Positions 16,289 through 25,038 of a stretch of 64,000 bases of DNA are shown one piece after another. Source of the DNA: Aldehydirespirator sp965200005 (GTDB lineage: Bacteria > Actinomycetota > Acidimicrobiia > Acidimicrobiales > Aldehydirespiratoraceae); NCBI GenBank assembly GCA_965200005.1, contig OZ241331.1, forward strand, positions 992,001-1,056,000. The letters run 5' to 3'. Within the stretch, counting starts at the first letter, position 1. The number at the start of each line of letters is the position of its first letter. A model generated the notes under the pieces. It made no database searches. It worked only from the letters and a program-made list of their open reading frames with translations, and was not told the DNA's origin. A program made the position numbers and the translations under genes.

Positions 16289-17620
16289 ATGCTCAACTCA
16301 ATTCGCATTCAAGATCTATCGGAACTTGTTCAATCTGCCCGTGTCCATCGTAGCATTTACACAGATTCTGGTGTCTTTGTCAAAGAGATGTCGAGAGTAT
16401 TCGGAGGTGCTTGGGTTTATCTTGCTCATGAGAGTCAGGTGAGTCAACCCAATGACTACATGATGTCTCGCATGGGTCTACGTCCACTAATAGTCACACG
16501 CGATAGCGATGGCGGACTTCATGCACTGTTCAACCGCTGTGCTCATCGAGCTTCGACGGTGTGTCAATCGGAGTGCGGATCGGCTCGTCGCTTTCAATGT
16601 TCATATCACGGTTGGACATACTCAAATCGAGGCGACCTAGTCAATCTTCCCTTCCCAGATGGCTATCCGGCTGACTTCCACAAGTCAGAGCACGGGTTAG
16701 CACAAGTACCACGATTGGGCATGTACAGGGGACTGGTCTTTGGAACTCTGAATCCCGATGCACCGAGCCTCTCAAATTGGCTGGGGCCTTCGGGCCCGCT
16801 CATCGACGAGTTTGTCGACCGGTCACCGTCGGGCCAGCTAGAGGTGCGCAACTGTCAGCGAATGATTTACCGGGGGAATTGGAAGCTGGCCTGGGACAAT
16901 GCTGCCGACGGCCTTCATCCGACATTTGCGCATCGCAGTTTCGTGTTGCTAAACGAGCGAGCTCACGGGGGCGCCCGATCACTGTCGCAATTCAAAGCAA
17001 GCCCGGACGGGACCGGGATGTACGGCGCTGATCTTGGTAACGGGCACATGTTCGTAGACCAACGCCCGGGTCTGGCACAGTCGTTCTGGCAGACGCAGCG
17101 GCCAGTGCCAGGACGGGAGAAGTACGCGGAACGCGTTGAACAGGACTACGGCGAGGATGCGGACGAGGTCCTGGAGAGCGCTCCAGGCTCGATGGTGAAC
17201 CTGTCGATCTTCCCGAACCTGCTCATCAAGGGCAATCACTTGGAGACGGTCGATCCGGTTTCGGTGACAGAGACTCGCCTGCACACCTGGGTCGCGGCAG
17301 CTGGTGGCGCGCCGGATGAGGTAAACGTGTTGCGCATGCGTATCGCCGAGGACTTCCCCAGCCTCGGAAACCCCGATGACCTTGAGTTATTTGAGCGTTG
17401 CCAGGAAGGTCTGAACATTGCCGAGATCGAATGGGTGGACATGAGCAAGGGCTTGGGGGACTCCCGCGAGCAGCTTGGCCCCGATGGTGTTCGTCGAGCG
17501 CCGGTGACGTTTGAGGGTCCTATGCGGGGCTACTTGCGAGCCTGGCTTGAGTTGATGACTAGCGACCCACAGTTGGTCACGGCCGGTCCTGGTGAAGTGG
17601 ATTGTGAAGTGGCAGCGTGA
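16289..17620 (+). CDS. Ring-hydroxylating dioxygenase alpha (large) subunit
   Basis: A 443-residue large subunit with Rieske ligands CAHRAS...CSYHGW (about residues 87-112) and a mononuclear iron site in NWKLAWDNAADGLHPTFAH (about 194-212), followed by a long C-terminal domain as in true alpha3beta3 dioxygenases. It lies five bases after a beta subunit and overlaps the DUF1989 gene by four bases (GTGA). A ferredoxin and reductase must be supplied from elsewhere, as none is encoded here. The aromatic substrate is unknown. Confidence 0.92.
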   Translation: MLNSIRIQDLSELVQSARVHRSIYTDSGVFVKEMSRVFGGAWVYLAHESQVSQPNDYMMSRMGLRPLIVTRDSDGGLHALFNRCAHRASTVCQSECGSARRFQCSYHGWTYSNRGDLVNLPFPDGYPADFHKSEHGLAQVPRLGMYRGLVFGTLNPDAPSLSNWLGPSGPLIDEFVDRSPSGQLEVRNCQRMIYRGNWKLAWDNAADGLHPTFAHRSFVLLNERAHGGARSLSQFKASPDGTGMYGADLGNGHMFVDQRPGLAQSFWQTQRPVPGREKYAERVEQDYGEDADEVLESAPGSMVNLSIFPNLLIKGNHLETVDPVSVTETRLHTWVAAAGGAPDEVNVLRMRIAEDFPSLGNPDDLELFERCQEGLNIAEIEWVDMSKGLGDSREQLGPDGVRRAPVTFEGPMRGYLRAWLELMTSDPQLVTAGPGEVDCEVAA

Positions 17621-18255
17621 CTGTGCCCAAGCGCAAGCTCGTAACCGAGGTGATGGTGCCTCGATGTCACGGCCGCGCGGTGGAGGTACGTGCGGGTCAA
17701 CTGTTACGACTAATCGCCGTGGATGGGCCACAAGTCGCTGACACGTCGTTTCTGGCTCTCGACAATCCGCGTGAGGGTTACCACGCCGGTCAGACAGTTG
17801 CCTTGAACATGCTTGCCGGTACCGGCTCGATGAGACGTATTACAACTTTGTGGTCACGCCCGCCATATGAACGTCTGATGCTTACTGTCGTTGACGATCC
17901 TGTGGGGGTTCACTTCGCGTGGAACGGAGGTCGCTGCTCACGTGGCGTGTACTCCGTGCGTGATGGAATTGAGTCTGAACATCGAACCTGCCAAGACAAT
18001 CTCGAGGAAGCCGTCAGACCATGGGGGGTCGCGCCGGACCTCATCCCAGATGTGTTCAATGTGTTCATGCGAACCGATGTGGTTGACGAGCGGCACATAG
18101 TGTTCCGTGAATCGCTAGCGGCGCCAGGTGACTACATCGAGTTGCGAGCTGAGATTGATGTATTGGCTGCAGTTTCAGCATGTCCGAGTGAGACATCAGC
18201 CTCAAATGGAGGTAATCCCAAACGCATCGGTATCGAAGTCTGGAATGTGACATGA
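17617..18255 (+). CDS. DUF1989 (urea carboxylase-associated / carboxyguanidine deiminase family) protein
   Basis: A 212-residue DUF1989 protein: GRAVEVRAGQLLRLIAVDG, the GQTVALN block, RCSRGVYSVRDG, FNVFMRTDV and the family C-terminus DYIELRAEIDVLAAVSACP followed by SETSASNGGNPK. DUF1989 proteins were long annotated as urea-carboxylase-associated; a characterised pair acts as carboxyguanidine deiminase in guanidine assimilation. Here there is only one DUF1989 gene and no guanidine carboxylase, so a different C-N substrate is likely. It is translationally coupled to a dioxygenase alpha upstream (4-base overlap) and to a small protein downstream (4-base overlap), tying it to Rieske chemistry. 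Confidence 0.85.
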   Translation: MTVPKRKLVTEVMVPRCHGRAVEVRAGQLLRLIAVDGPQVADTSFLALDNPREGYHAGQTVALNMLAGTGSMRRITTLWSRPPYERLMLTVVDDPVGVHFAWNGGRCSRGVYSVRDGIESEHRTCQDNLEEAVRPWGVAPDLIPDVFNVFMRTDVVDERHIVFRESLAAPGDYIELRAEIDVLAAVSACPSETSASNGGNPKRIGIEVWNVT

Positions 18256-18560
18256 CAGTGAGGATGGTGCGCAAGGCTCAGGTCGATTCCAGTGATGTGG
18301 CTCGGGTGCGCGAGTGGATACAGCGTTACACCAACTACATGGCGAACGCCGATCCAGAACGTGTAACCGTTACTTCGTGGATGGAGGCTTACGGGTCATA
18401 CGGCAAGGTGTATTGGATGATCGATGCACCAAGCTTGGGTGTGTTGGATGAGTTCCTCGATCGCTTGCCTGCTGAAGATGGTTACCGGCAGATCCTGATG
18501 ACTGGAAGTGAATTGTTTGTGTCGGGTCAAACGAGCGACATGCTTCTCAAGGAGGTCTGA
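18252..18560 (+). CDS. Small protein, possible ferredoxin-like alpha/beta-barrel
   Basis: A 102-residue protein I cannot assign to a named family. It shows alternating helices and strands (ARVREWIQRYTNYM, VTSWMEAYGSYGKVYWMID, LGVLDEFLDRL), like dimeric alpha/beta-barrel (NIPSNAP or EthD-like) proteins that bind small molecules. It has no signal peptide or membrane segment. The ATG overlaps the DUF1989 stop by four bases, so it is probably a functional partner in the same pathway. A strong GGAGG near its end (18551-18555) may serve the next gene. Confidence 0.65.
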   Translation: MTVRMVRKAQVDSSDVARVREWIQRYTNYMANADPERVTVTSWMEAYGSYGKVYWMIDAPSLGVLDEFLDRLPAEDGYRQILMTGSELFVSGQTSDMLLKEV

Positions 18561-18579
18561 AGACTCAGGCCTACGCTCA

Positions 18580-19776
18580 GTGATCTTGCGAGGTCGTGCC
18601 AAGGTCTCCCGCGACCTGCTCCCATACCTGCTGCTTATGGGCCTCACCGCGGCAGCAATCGGTGGAATCGTGGCAGTGTTGGGCGAAGTTCGTGACGAAC
18701 TTGGCTTTAGTGGAACCGGCATCGGAATAGTTGTTTCGAGCGGTTTCGTAGCTGCTTTTGTTGCTCAAGTCGCGCTCGCACCGTTGAGTGACCTGGGTTA
18801 CTCAAGGGCAATGGCGACCGCGGGAGTGTTACTCAGTTCGGTGGCAATGTCGATAATGGTGTTCGCCGATCATGTTGTGTTGTGGTCGTTGAGCCGTGCA
18901 ATTCTTGGCTTTGGTGGGGGTCTGTTACTTCCAGGTTTGAGACGTGCTGCAGCGGTACATGATCCCGCCCGCTCTGGTGAGAATCTCGGGCGATTAGTGG
19001 TTGCTGAAACCAGTGGATTCATCATGGGGCCAGCCACATCTGCGTTGTTTGTGTGGATCGGGGGGCTGCGAATGCCCTTTGCCGTATTCGCAGTTGCCAT
19101 GATGTGTTTTGTTCCGTTGGCATTGCGCTTGCCTGCCGATCGTGGCGCTCTGGATGCAACACGGCGGTCGACATCGCTTGACTTGCTAGCCCGGCGACGC
19201 CTGGTCGGTGCCCTTGTGATAGTCGGCGGCTACTTCTCAATGGTTGGCGCTTGGGAGGCCGTGCTGCCGGTGATGTTCGCTGATCGGGGTGGCGGAGCCC
19301 TCACAGTAGGTATCGCTTTCACGTTGGTTGCCATTCCGATTGCCTTGGTGGGGACACGCGCTGGCCGCCTCGCCGATCGTGTCGGCCCCGCCAGGGTGAC
19401 GATGGCAGGTCTTGTGATCGTGGCCCTGCTAACGAGCATGATTGGTGTGGTACCCGGCGTAATCTCGATCATGGTTCTGATGACCCTGATCGGGATTGGT
19501 GATGGGTACGGGTTCACGGCGGCTTATGTCGTGGTCGCACGCTCGGTGCCCGAACAGCGCCAGGCGGCGGCGCTCGGGCTTATGGGTGCCGCCGAAGTCG
19601 GAGGCGCTGCGGCCGCTGCCATACCGGCTGCGATACTTTATGAAACAGTCGGGGCTGGAGCGACCTGGGCGGCTGTGGGTTTGGCAGTGCTCGTCCTCAT
19701 CAACGCTGGTTGGCTACTGATCAGAGGCACGCAACCAGCCTCTGGCCCCGATGCAGTTGTGGCTGGGGCATCGTGA
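18580..19776 (+). CDS. MFS transporter, 12 transmembrane segments
   Basis: About 398 residues with 12 predicted hydrophobic segments, beginning LLPYLLLMGLTAAAIGGIVAV. The MFS signature regions are visible (ALAPLSDLGYSRAMA between helices 2 and 3; TRAGRLADRVGPARV between helices 8 and 9). I start at the GTG at 18580, downstream of the upstream gene's stop and its GGAGG; a longer frame opens at 18508 inside the previous gene. As the last gene of the Rieske/DUF1989 set, it probably imports the substrate or exports a product of this pathway. It ends 14 bases before the convergent formamidase gene. Confidence 0.85.
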   Translation: MILRGRAKVSRDLLPYLLLMGLTAAAIGGIVAVLGEVRDELGFSGTGIGIVVSSGFVAAFVAQVALAPLSDLGYSRAMATAGVLLSSVAMSIMVFADHVVLWSLSRAILGFGGGLLLPGLRRAAAVHDPARSGENLGRLVVAETSGFIMGPATSALFVWIGGLRMPFAVFAVAMMCFVPLALRLPADRGALDATRRSTSLDLLARRRLVGALVIVGGYFSMVGAWEAVLPVMFADRGGGALTVGIAFTLVAIPIALVGTRAGRLADRVGPARVTMAGLVIVALLTSMIGVVPGVISIMVLMTLIGIGDGYGFTAAYVVVARSVPEQRQAAALGLMGAAEVGGAAAAAIPAAILYETVGAGATWAAVGLAVLVLINAGWLLIRGTQPASGPDAVVAGAS

Positions 19777-19790
19777 GCCTCATTCCGCAT

Positions 19791-20900
19791 TCAGTGTCCG
19801 GGAAAGTCACGTTTGGGGATCATGCAGTGAACGCCCTTGACCTCATTCACAACTTGGGTTACTTCAAAGTCAGCCGCGCAACTCAAGTAGGTGTAAGCGA
19901 TGTGGCGAGGTAACTGAAGGCGGGTCTCACAGAATCGCATCGCCTGACGCACAGCGTCTCGCATTGCCTCGTTGAGGTCTGCGTGCATCCCGATCGGGAT
20001 CCAATGCGTTCGTGTCTCAACGAGCGGATTGTGGATGAGCCCGCACGCCCGTCTGGCTGCTGGACCACCAAGAACCGACAGTCGCAGGTCGCTACGCAAC
20101 GATCCTTCTAGAGCTGTCAGGGCAACTTCACCGTTGCCCTGAGCGAAATGCGGGTCGCCCGCTACGAACCCTGCTCCAGGCACCTGAACTGGTAGGTAGA
20201 GCGTCGATTCAGTCGTGAGATGCTTCACGTCAATGTTGCCCCCATGGCGACCGGGCGGACGGGTTGGTACGGGTTCGGATGTTTGGGCCGCTACGCCCAT
20301 GATCCCGAGAAAGGGAGCTATCGGGTAGCGCAACTGTCGGTCATTGCCGTAAGTGAGCACGGCTGTTCCGTTGCTTGCGTCACCTTCAACACTTGTGAAT
20401 ACCGACACCGTGTCATGCGATGTGACGGGGACCAACGTTTCCGGCGGCTCGGTTCCGTCAGGCATTTCATGCGGGAGCGCACCACGACCGTGACGGTTGG
20501 AAGTGACGCCGTATGGCACCCGCAACTGCATCCCCAAAACGTCGACTTTTAGCAAGTCGCCAGGTTGGGCACCCTGGACCTCGATTGGTCCGGTGATTAC
20601 GTGCGGACCGTCGATCCCAAAGGTGTGTTCAACTGCACGAGCAGTTGTGATGGCGTCGGTTAGCACCCCTGATCGAGGAATCCCCCGTGAGCCAAAGAAG
20701 GCAGCTGGGTCACGGCCCTGATCCTCAAGGATCCCCTCATGTGACAGCGTGTCGACCGTTACAACTGAGCCACTAGCAACTTCTAGTACTGCGGGGCTGA
20801 CATCGTTAGGCAGCCATCCCCAGGTGATGGTGTCAGGTGTAACGGGCAGGTAGTGCTCGCCATTTATCCGTCCTTCGCCGGCATTGAGGATCGCAGACAT
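19791..20900 (-). CDS. Acetamidase/formamidase family protein
   Basis: A 369-residue FmdA/AmdA-family enzyme. Family blocks seen are GPHVITGPIEVQGAQPGD (about residues 98-115), GRHGGNIDVKHL (about 217), LYLPVQVPGAGFVAGDPHFA and GNGEVALTALEGS. These hydrolyse formamide or short amides to ammonia and an acid in the cytoplasm. It is encoded divergently from the amidohydrolase at 20.97 kb, so both could share a promoter region. Together they fit a C-N cleavage route. The exact substrate of this branch is unknown. Confidence 0.88.
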   Translation of the reverse strand: MSAILNAGEGRINGEHYLPVTPDTITWGWLPNDVSPAVLEVASGSVVTVDTLSHEGILEDQGRDPAAFFGSRGIPRSGVLTDAITTARAVEHTFGIDGPHVITGPIEVQGAQPGDLLKVDVLGMQLRVPYGVTSNRHGRGALPHEMPDGTEPPETLVPVTSHDTVSVFTSVEGDASNGTAVLTYGNDRQLRYPIAPFLGIMGVAAQTSEPVPTRPPGRHGGNIDVKHLTTESTLYLPVQVPGAGFVAGDPHFAQGNGEVALTALEGSLRSDLRLSVLGGPAARRACGLIHNPLVETRTHWIPIGMHADLNEAMRDAVRQAMRFCETRLQLPRHIAYTYLSCAADFEVTQVVNEVKGVHCMIPKRDFPGH

Positions 20901-20964
20901 CCCGCTGATTCTCGCGCAGTGCCCGAAACCTATGCTCGTGAAGATGGCTGATCACGCTGGTGTG

Positions 20965-22356
20965 ATGGACAGCACACCGACCGCCACTCTGCTGGTTTGT
21001 GGCGGTGATGTTGTAACGATGAACCCGCGCCGCGAGGTGTTGTGTGGGGCCACGGTTGCCGTCGCTAACGATGGCATTTTGGAGGTCGGGTCAACCTCTG
21101 AACTACGGCAACGTCACAGTGATGCTGAGGTGATCGATGCTTCTGGTTGTGTTGTCACTCCGGGCCTGATTAACGCTCATCAGCACCTGACAGGTGATCC
21201 GCTTATCCGCAGCTGTATCCCGGACTTGTTGGCGCCTGGAGCCTCGATTTTTGAGTGGTCTGTGCCTGCTCATGGTGCCCACAGCGGCGACGATGACGAA
21301 CTGTCCGCCACCTTGTCGGCAGTTGAGAATCTGCTTAATGGCGTGACCACAGTGATTGAGGCCGGAACAGTTGCACACCCGGAACGTATGGCTGCAGGTA
21401 TGCGCTCAGCGGGGATTCGAGGCACGGTCGGAACCTGGGGTTGGGACATCGAACAAGGTCCGTTTGCGGCACCCGTGGACGAGGTGCTTGATCGTCAGCG
21501 TGAAGTTCTCGACATGTTCGGTTCAGGCGGGCTGATCGAAGGCTGGGTGACTCTCGTTGGTCACGACTTGGCGTCTGATGAGTTGTTGGCGGGGGCCTCA
21601 GATCTTGCCCGTCGCCGGCAAACGAGCTTGACAATGCACATGTCGCCGACATCGTCTGACCCGCTTAGATACTTGCAACGCACAGGTAATCGCCCGCTCG
21701 TACATCTACATGATCTCAGTGTGCTCGGCCCGCATCTGTTGATTGCCCACGGTGTGTGGCTTGACGACGAAGAGATCGATCTTGTGCTTGAGACCTCCAC
21801 GGCGATTGCCTATTGCCCTTGGGCTTATTTGCGTTTGGGTCAGGGAGTGGCGGGGCAGGGTCGCCACGCTGAGATAGTCGAACGTGGAGGCCGGGTAGCG
21901 CTTGGTTGTGACGCTTCTAACGCAGGTGATCTGTCCGACATCTTGCGCACGGCGGCTCTGGCTGCGGGTCTAGCAAGAGACACCCGAGTCGATCCGCAGC
22001 GTTTCGGCGCGGACACAGCCTTTGAACTTGCCACTATTGACGGTGCCGCCGCGGTTGGGATGGACGGTCGCATTGGCAGCATTGAGGTCGGCAAGCAGGC
22101 TGACCTCGTGGTGCATGACACGTCGGCGATCCAGTGGACGCCACGAGGCGAAACCGTGTTGCAACTGGTGTGGGGAACCGATGGTCGCAGCGTTCGTGAC
22201 GTGGTGGTGGCAGGTCAACCTCTGGTTCGCGACGGTGTATGTGTGTCGGTGGATGTCGAGGAGTTGAGGGCCGAAGCCGCGCAGACCCAGAGGCACCTGC
22301 TCAAGCGAGCAGGGATTGAAGTGGTTCATCGCTGGCCCCACATCGACTGCCACTAG
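20965..22356 (+). CDS. Amidohydrolase (Atz/Trz deaminase/chlorohydrolase family)
   Basis: A metal-dependent amidohydrolase: a small beta-sandwich start (TATLLVCGGDVVTMNP), the metal motif PGLINAHQHL (HxH, about residues 71-80), the third ligand in LTMHMSP, a later LIAHGVWLDD and the metal Asp in LGCDASNAGD. Family members deaminate or dechlorinate heterocycles such as triazines, guanine or cytosine-like compounds. The frame opens at 20884, but that start overlaps the divergent formamidase; ATG 20965 gives the normal N-terminus, with 20932 and 20944 as alternatives. The protein at 33.9 kb is a clear paralogue. Confidence 0.88.
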   Translation: MDSTPTATLLVCGGDVVTMNPRREVLCGATVAVANDGILEVGSTSELRQRHSDAEVIDASGCVVTPGLINAHQHLTGDPLIRSCIPDLLAPGASIFEWSVPAHGAHSGDDDELSATLSAVENLLNGVTTVIEAGTVAHPERMAAGMRSAGIRGTVGTWGWDIEQGPFAAPVDEVLDRQREVLDMFGSGGLIEGWVTLVGHDLASDELLAGASDLARRRQTSLTMHMSPTSSDPLRYLQRTGNRPLVHLHDLSVLGPHLLIAHGVWLDDEEIDLVLETSTAIAYCPWAYLRLGQGVAGQGRHAEIVERGGRVALGCDASNAGDLSDILRTAALAAGLARDTRVDPQRFGADTAFELATIDGAAAVGMDGRIGSIEVGKQADLVVHDTSAIQWTPRGETVLQLVWGTDGRSVRDVVVAGQPLVRDGVCVSVDVEELRAEAAQTQRHLLKRAGIEVVHRWPHIDCH

Positions 22357-22406
22357 CCACCAACAGAACCCGTCACGACTTTAGATGTCATAGGAGTATG
22401 TGAAAC

Positions 22407-23435
22407 TTGAAGAATGCAATGCAAGTCGCTGTCGTCACTGGCCCGGGTTCTGTTGAGCTTCGGCGTGAACCTCGGCCTCGCTGTGGTCTCGCAGACGTTG
22501 TGGTCGAGGTGGGTGCCTGCGGGCTTTGCACGATGGAGCGCCGCCTCTTTGCGGGTGTCAAGAGGGTGTATCCGGTTGCTCCTGGCCATGAAGCGGCAGG
22601 CCGGGTTATCAAGGTCGGAGACGCCGTGGCATCGTTGCCGGGCACCCCCAAGGTTGGTGATCTCGTCACCATGGACTTGCTGACGCGTTGTGGCACATGC
22701 CATATGTGTCGACGGGGCCGCAGTTCTCTGTGCAAGCAGCCGCAGGGCGGTTCGCTCCAAGACGGCACTATCTCAATGGGCGCGGGTTTGTCCGAGGCTG
22801 TGCGAGTCGCGGCAGCACAGACATACGTAGTCGGTGACATCCCCATTGAGCACGCTGCCATGGGTGAGCCACTCGCTTGTGTGGTGCATTCGGTTCGTCT
22901 CAGCCACTTCCGAGCCGGTGATCGTGTGGCGGTCGTGGGATCGGGATACATGGGACGGCTACATCTGGCGCTGTGCCGGGCTTGGGGTGCTTCGTCGGTG
23001 ACAATGATCGACATCAGCAACCAACGCCTGAGCGAAGCTCTCGACGCTGGTGCCTCGCGTGCTGGCACGCCGGATGATGCATCGGAGTGGGCGGGTGGCC
23101 ATGACATCGTGTTCGTGACGGCGGGAGTGTCGGGAGCTGTGGAGATGGCTCTTGACTTGTGCGACGACGGTGGCGCTGTCGTTCTCTACGGAGCTTTCCC
23201 CAAAGACGTGATGGCTGAGGTTGGGGCGGACAGGATCCATCACCATGAACTGTCGATCATCGGCGTCTACAGCCAGGAACCCGGCGACTGGCGTACTGCT
23301 GCGGGGCTGCTGCGTTCGGGTGCGTTGACGAACGATCTTGACAGGCTCATCACAGCCCGCTTCGGGCTTAGCGATGTTGCTGACGCCATGGCACTAGCCG
23401 CGTCTCAACCCGTGTATCGCGTTCTCGTCGGCTAG
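22407..23435 (+). CDS. Zinc-dependent alcohol dehydrogenase (MDR family)
   Basis: A 342-residue medium-chain dehydrogenase with the catalytic-zinc Cys in ACGLCTMERRLF (about residue 38), HEAAGRV, and four structural-zinc cysteines in CGTCHMCRRGRSSLC. The Rossmann motif is VVGSGYMGRLHLAL. It oxidises an alcohol or polyol with NAD(P), in the manner of sorbitol or threonine dehydrogenase-like enzymes. Two starts are possible: TTG 22407 with AGGAG ten bases upstream, or ATG 22419. It lies 84 bases before an FGGY kinase, so an oxidation-then-phosphorylation pair for a sugar-like compound is plausible. Confidence 0.88.
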   Translation: MKNAMQVAVVTGPGSVELRREPRPRCGLADVVVEVGACGLCTMERRLFAGVKRVYPVAPGHEAAGRVIKVGDAVASLPGTPKVGDLVTMDLLTRCGTCHMCRRGRSSLCKQPQGGSLQDGTISMGAGLSEAVRVAAAQTYVVGDIPIEHAAMGEPLACVVHSVRLSHFRAGDRVAVVGSGYMGRLHLALCRAWGASSVTMIDISNQRLSEALDAGASRAGTPDDASEWAGGHDIVFVTAGVSGAVEMALDLCDDGGAVVLYGAFPKDVMAEVGADRIHHHELSIIGVYSQEPGDWRTAAGLLRSGALTNDLDRLITARFGLSDVADAMALAASQPVYRVLVG

Positions 23436-23519
23436 TCGTTGCCTTGCGGTCGACGATGCAACGTCAATGCTTCAATGCTTCGCACGCCGGCTTCGTCAGC
23501 CGGCTAGCTAGCGGGGGCC

Positions 23520-24917
23520 TTGGACGTGAGTGACGTTGTTGTCGGTATCGACATGGGTACCGGTGGGGCACGCTCGGTTGCTCTCGACTGTGATGGCAAC
23601 TCGCGACTGTGGTTATACGAGGAGTTCGATGGCGCTGGTTCATGGCCTGCCGGTCGTGCTGATCCAGGGGCATGGCTCGAAGGTCTGCAACGTCTGCTAG
23701 GTCGGATTTCGGCAGCCGGTCTCAAAAGCGCGGCTATCGCCATTGGGGGTCAGAGCCCCACCACTGTTCCGCTCCCAAGTAAGGCCGGCAGCACCGTCTC
23801 GTCCTCAGGTTCGACCATTTCGGGCGGTCTCGTTCCGCAACTGCTTGTGCCGCCAGGGTTGGCTGTCACATGCCGTCACGAAGCGGGTAACGGCCTGGAT
23901 CGCACTTCACATCATCTCGCACAGTTCGAGGTACTCAAGTCTGAGTTTGGTCGAGACATCAGAGGTGCTCAGATCTGGGATTGGGCGTTGCGATGTCTTG
24001 GGGCTGGTGACCTTCAGGGCCTGTGGCCTGGGGAAGAGCCAATCCCGGGCTATGGCGATGCCGTCATGATTGGTGAAGTAATCGGTGAGTGCGATGGCGC
24101 CCTTGGCGCTGTGGCGGGCACACCCCTTGTGAGCGCTTCCAATGATGCGTACATGAGCTTTTGGGCTGGTGGGCTAGGAACGCCTCGACGTGGTCATGAT
24201 CCAGGAGGTCGCACGGGTGGCTTAGGCGTAGCAGTTGATGCAACGCAGCGTCCTGATGCCTTGATGGGATTCTTCAGTCCAGTCGCTGGTGTCGAAGTGG
24301 TTGGTGGCCCATCCAACGGTCATGGTCAGTTGCTTGAGTGGTGCGCCCGCTTGACGGGTCGGTCAATCCCAGAGTTGTTGGCACTAGCTGCTGACGTTTC
24401 AGCCGGTTCCGATGGTGTGATCGTGTTGCCGTATCACGGCGGTGAACGGGCACCTCGCTGGGAGCCTCGTTTGCGAGGTGAGATTCACGGGCTGAGTTTC
24501 TCGACAAATGCTGGCGAGCTAGCCCGTGCGGCGCTCGAGAGTGCTGCTTTCGGCATTCGTCACATTCACGAAGACTTACGAGACCTTGGGGTCGCGATGG
24601 ATGTCATGTGTTGTGGCGGTTCTCCGGCGTTGAGTCACTTGTGGTGTTCAATCAAGGCTTCCGTGGTGGGCGTAGCCGTAGACAAACCCGAACGTCCCGA
24701 GCAACTGTCGGCATATGGATGTGCCCTCGCTGCGGGTTCTTCAGTGAGTTGGTGGGATCCGGTTGGTGCGCAAGACATGGCTTCTTGGCCACTTATGCCA
24801 ATGACACGAGTCGAGCCGGATCCCGACCCCATATACGACAGTGCCTACGAGCGTTTCGTGGAACTCGGCGACGCTGCGATGGAACGCTTAGCGCCGCTAA
24901 AGGTGGAAGCGCCCTGA
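23520..24917 (+). CDS. FGGY-family carbohydrate kinase, divergent
   Basis: A 465-residue FGGY-type kinase. The ATP-site N-terminus GIDMGTGGARSVALDCDG is clear, as is IAIGGQSPTTVPL, the second-domain SASNDAYMSFWAGG and the DPGGRTGGLGV and CCGGSPALSHLW segments. The usual W-x-D-x-R substrate/catalytic block after the QSPT strand is not visible; in its place is a serine/glycine-rich stretch (about residues 90-115), so catalysis or substrate class may differ. Alternative reading frames did not restore the motif convincingly. TTG 23520 is used, and a GTG at 23526 is equally possible. It follows a polyol-type dehydrogenase. Confidence 0.78.
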   Translation: MDVSDVVVGIDMGTGGARSVALDCDGNSRLWLYEEFDGAGSWPAGRADPGAWLEGLQRLLGRISAAGLKSAAIAIGGQSPTTVPLPSKAGSTVSSSGSTISGGLVPQLLVPPGLAVTCRHEAGNGLDRTSHHLAQFEVLKSEFGRDIRGAQIWDWALRCLGAGDLQGLWPGEEPIPGYGDAVMIGEVIGECDGALGAVAGTPLVSASNDAYMSFWAGGLGTPRRGHDPGGRTGGLGVAVDATQRPDALMGFFSPVAGVEVVGGPSNGHGQLLEWCARLTGRSIPELLALAADVSAGSDGVIVLPYHGGERAPRWEPRLRGEIHGLSFSTNAGELARAALESAAFGIRHIHEDLRDLGVAMDVMCCGGSPALSHLWCSIKASVVGVAVDKPERPEQLSAYGCALAAGSSVSWWDPVGAQDMASWPLMPMTRVEPDPDPIYDSAYERFVELGDAAMERLAPLKVEAP

Positions 24918-25038
24918 GGTCGGAGCGTCCCTTCGCTAGAGGTTCGACTGCTCGGTCGGGTCAAGCCGCTTCAAGCCACTACGCCCTGACGTCGTATTGT
25001 CAGGCCAAGCACTGTGAATCGAATGAAGGAGCCGACAC

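Noticed and set aside
22388..23107. Minus-strand open frame of 239 codons
   Set aside because: It is antisense to a Zn alcohol dehydrogenase with intact zinc motifs, and has no recognisable domain.
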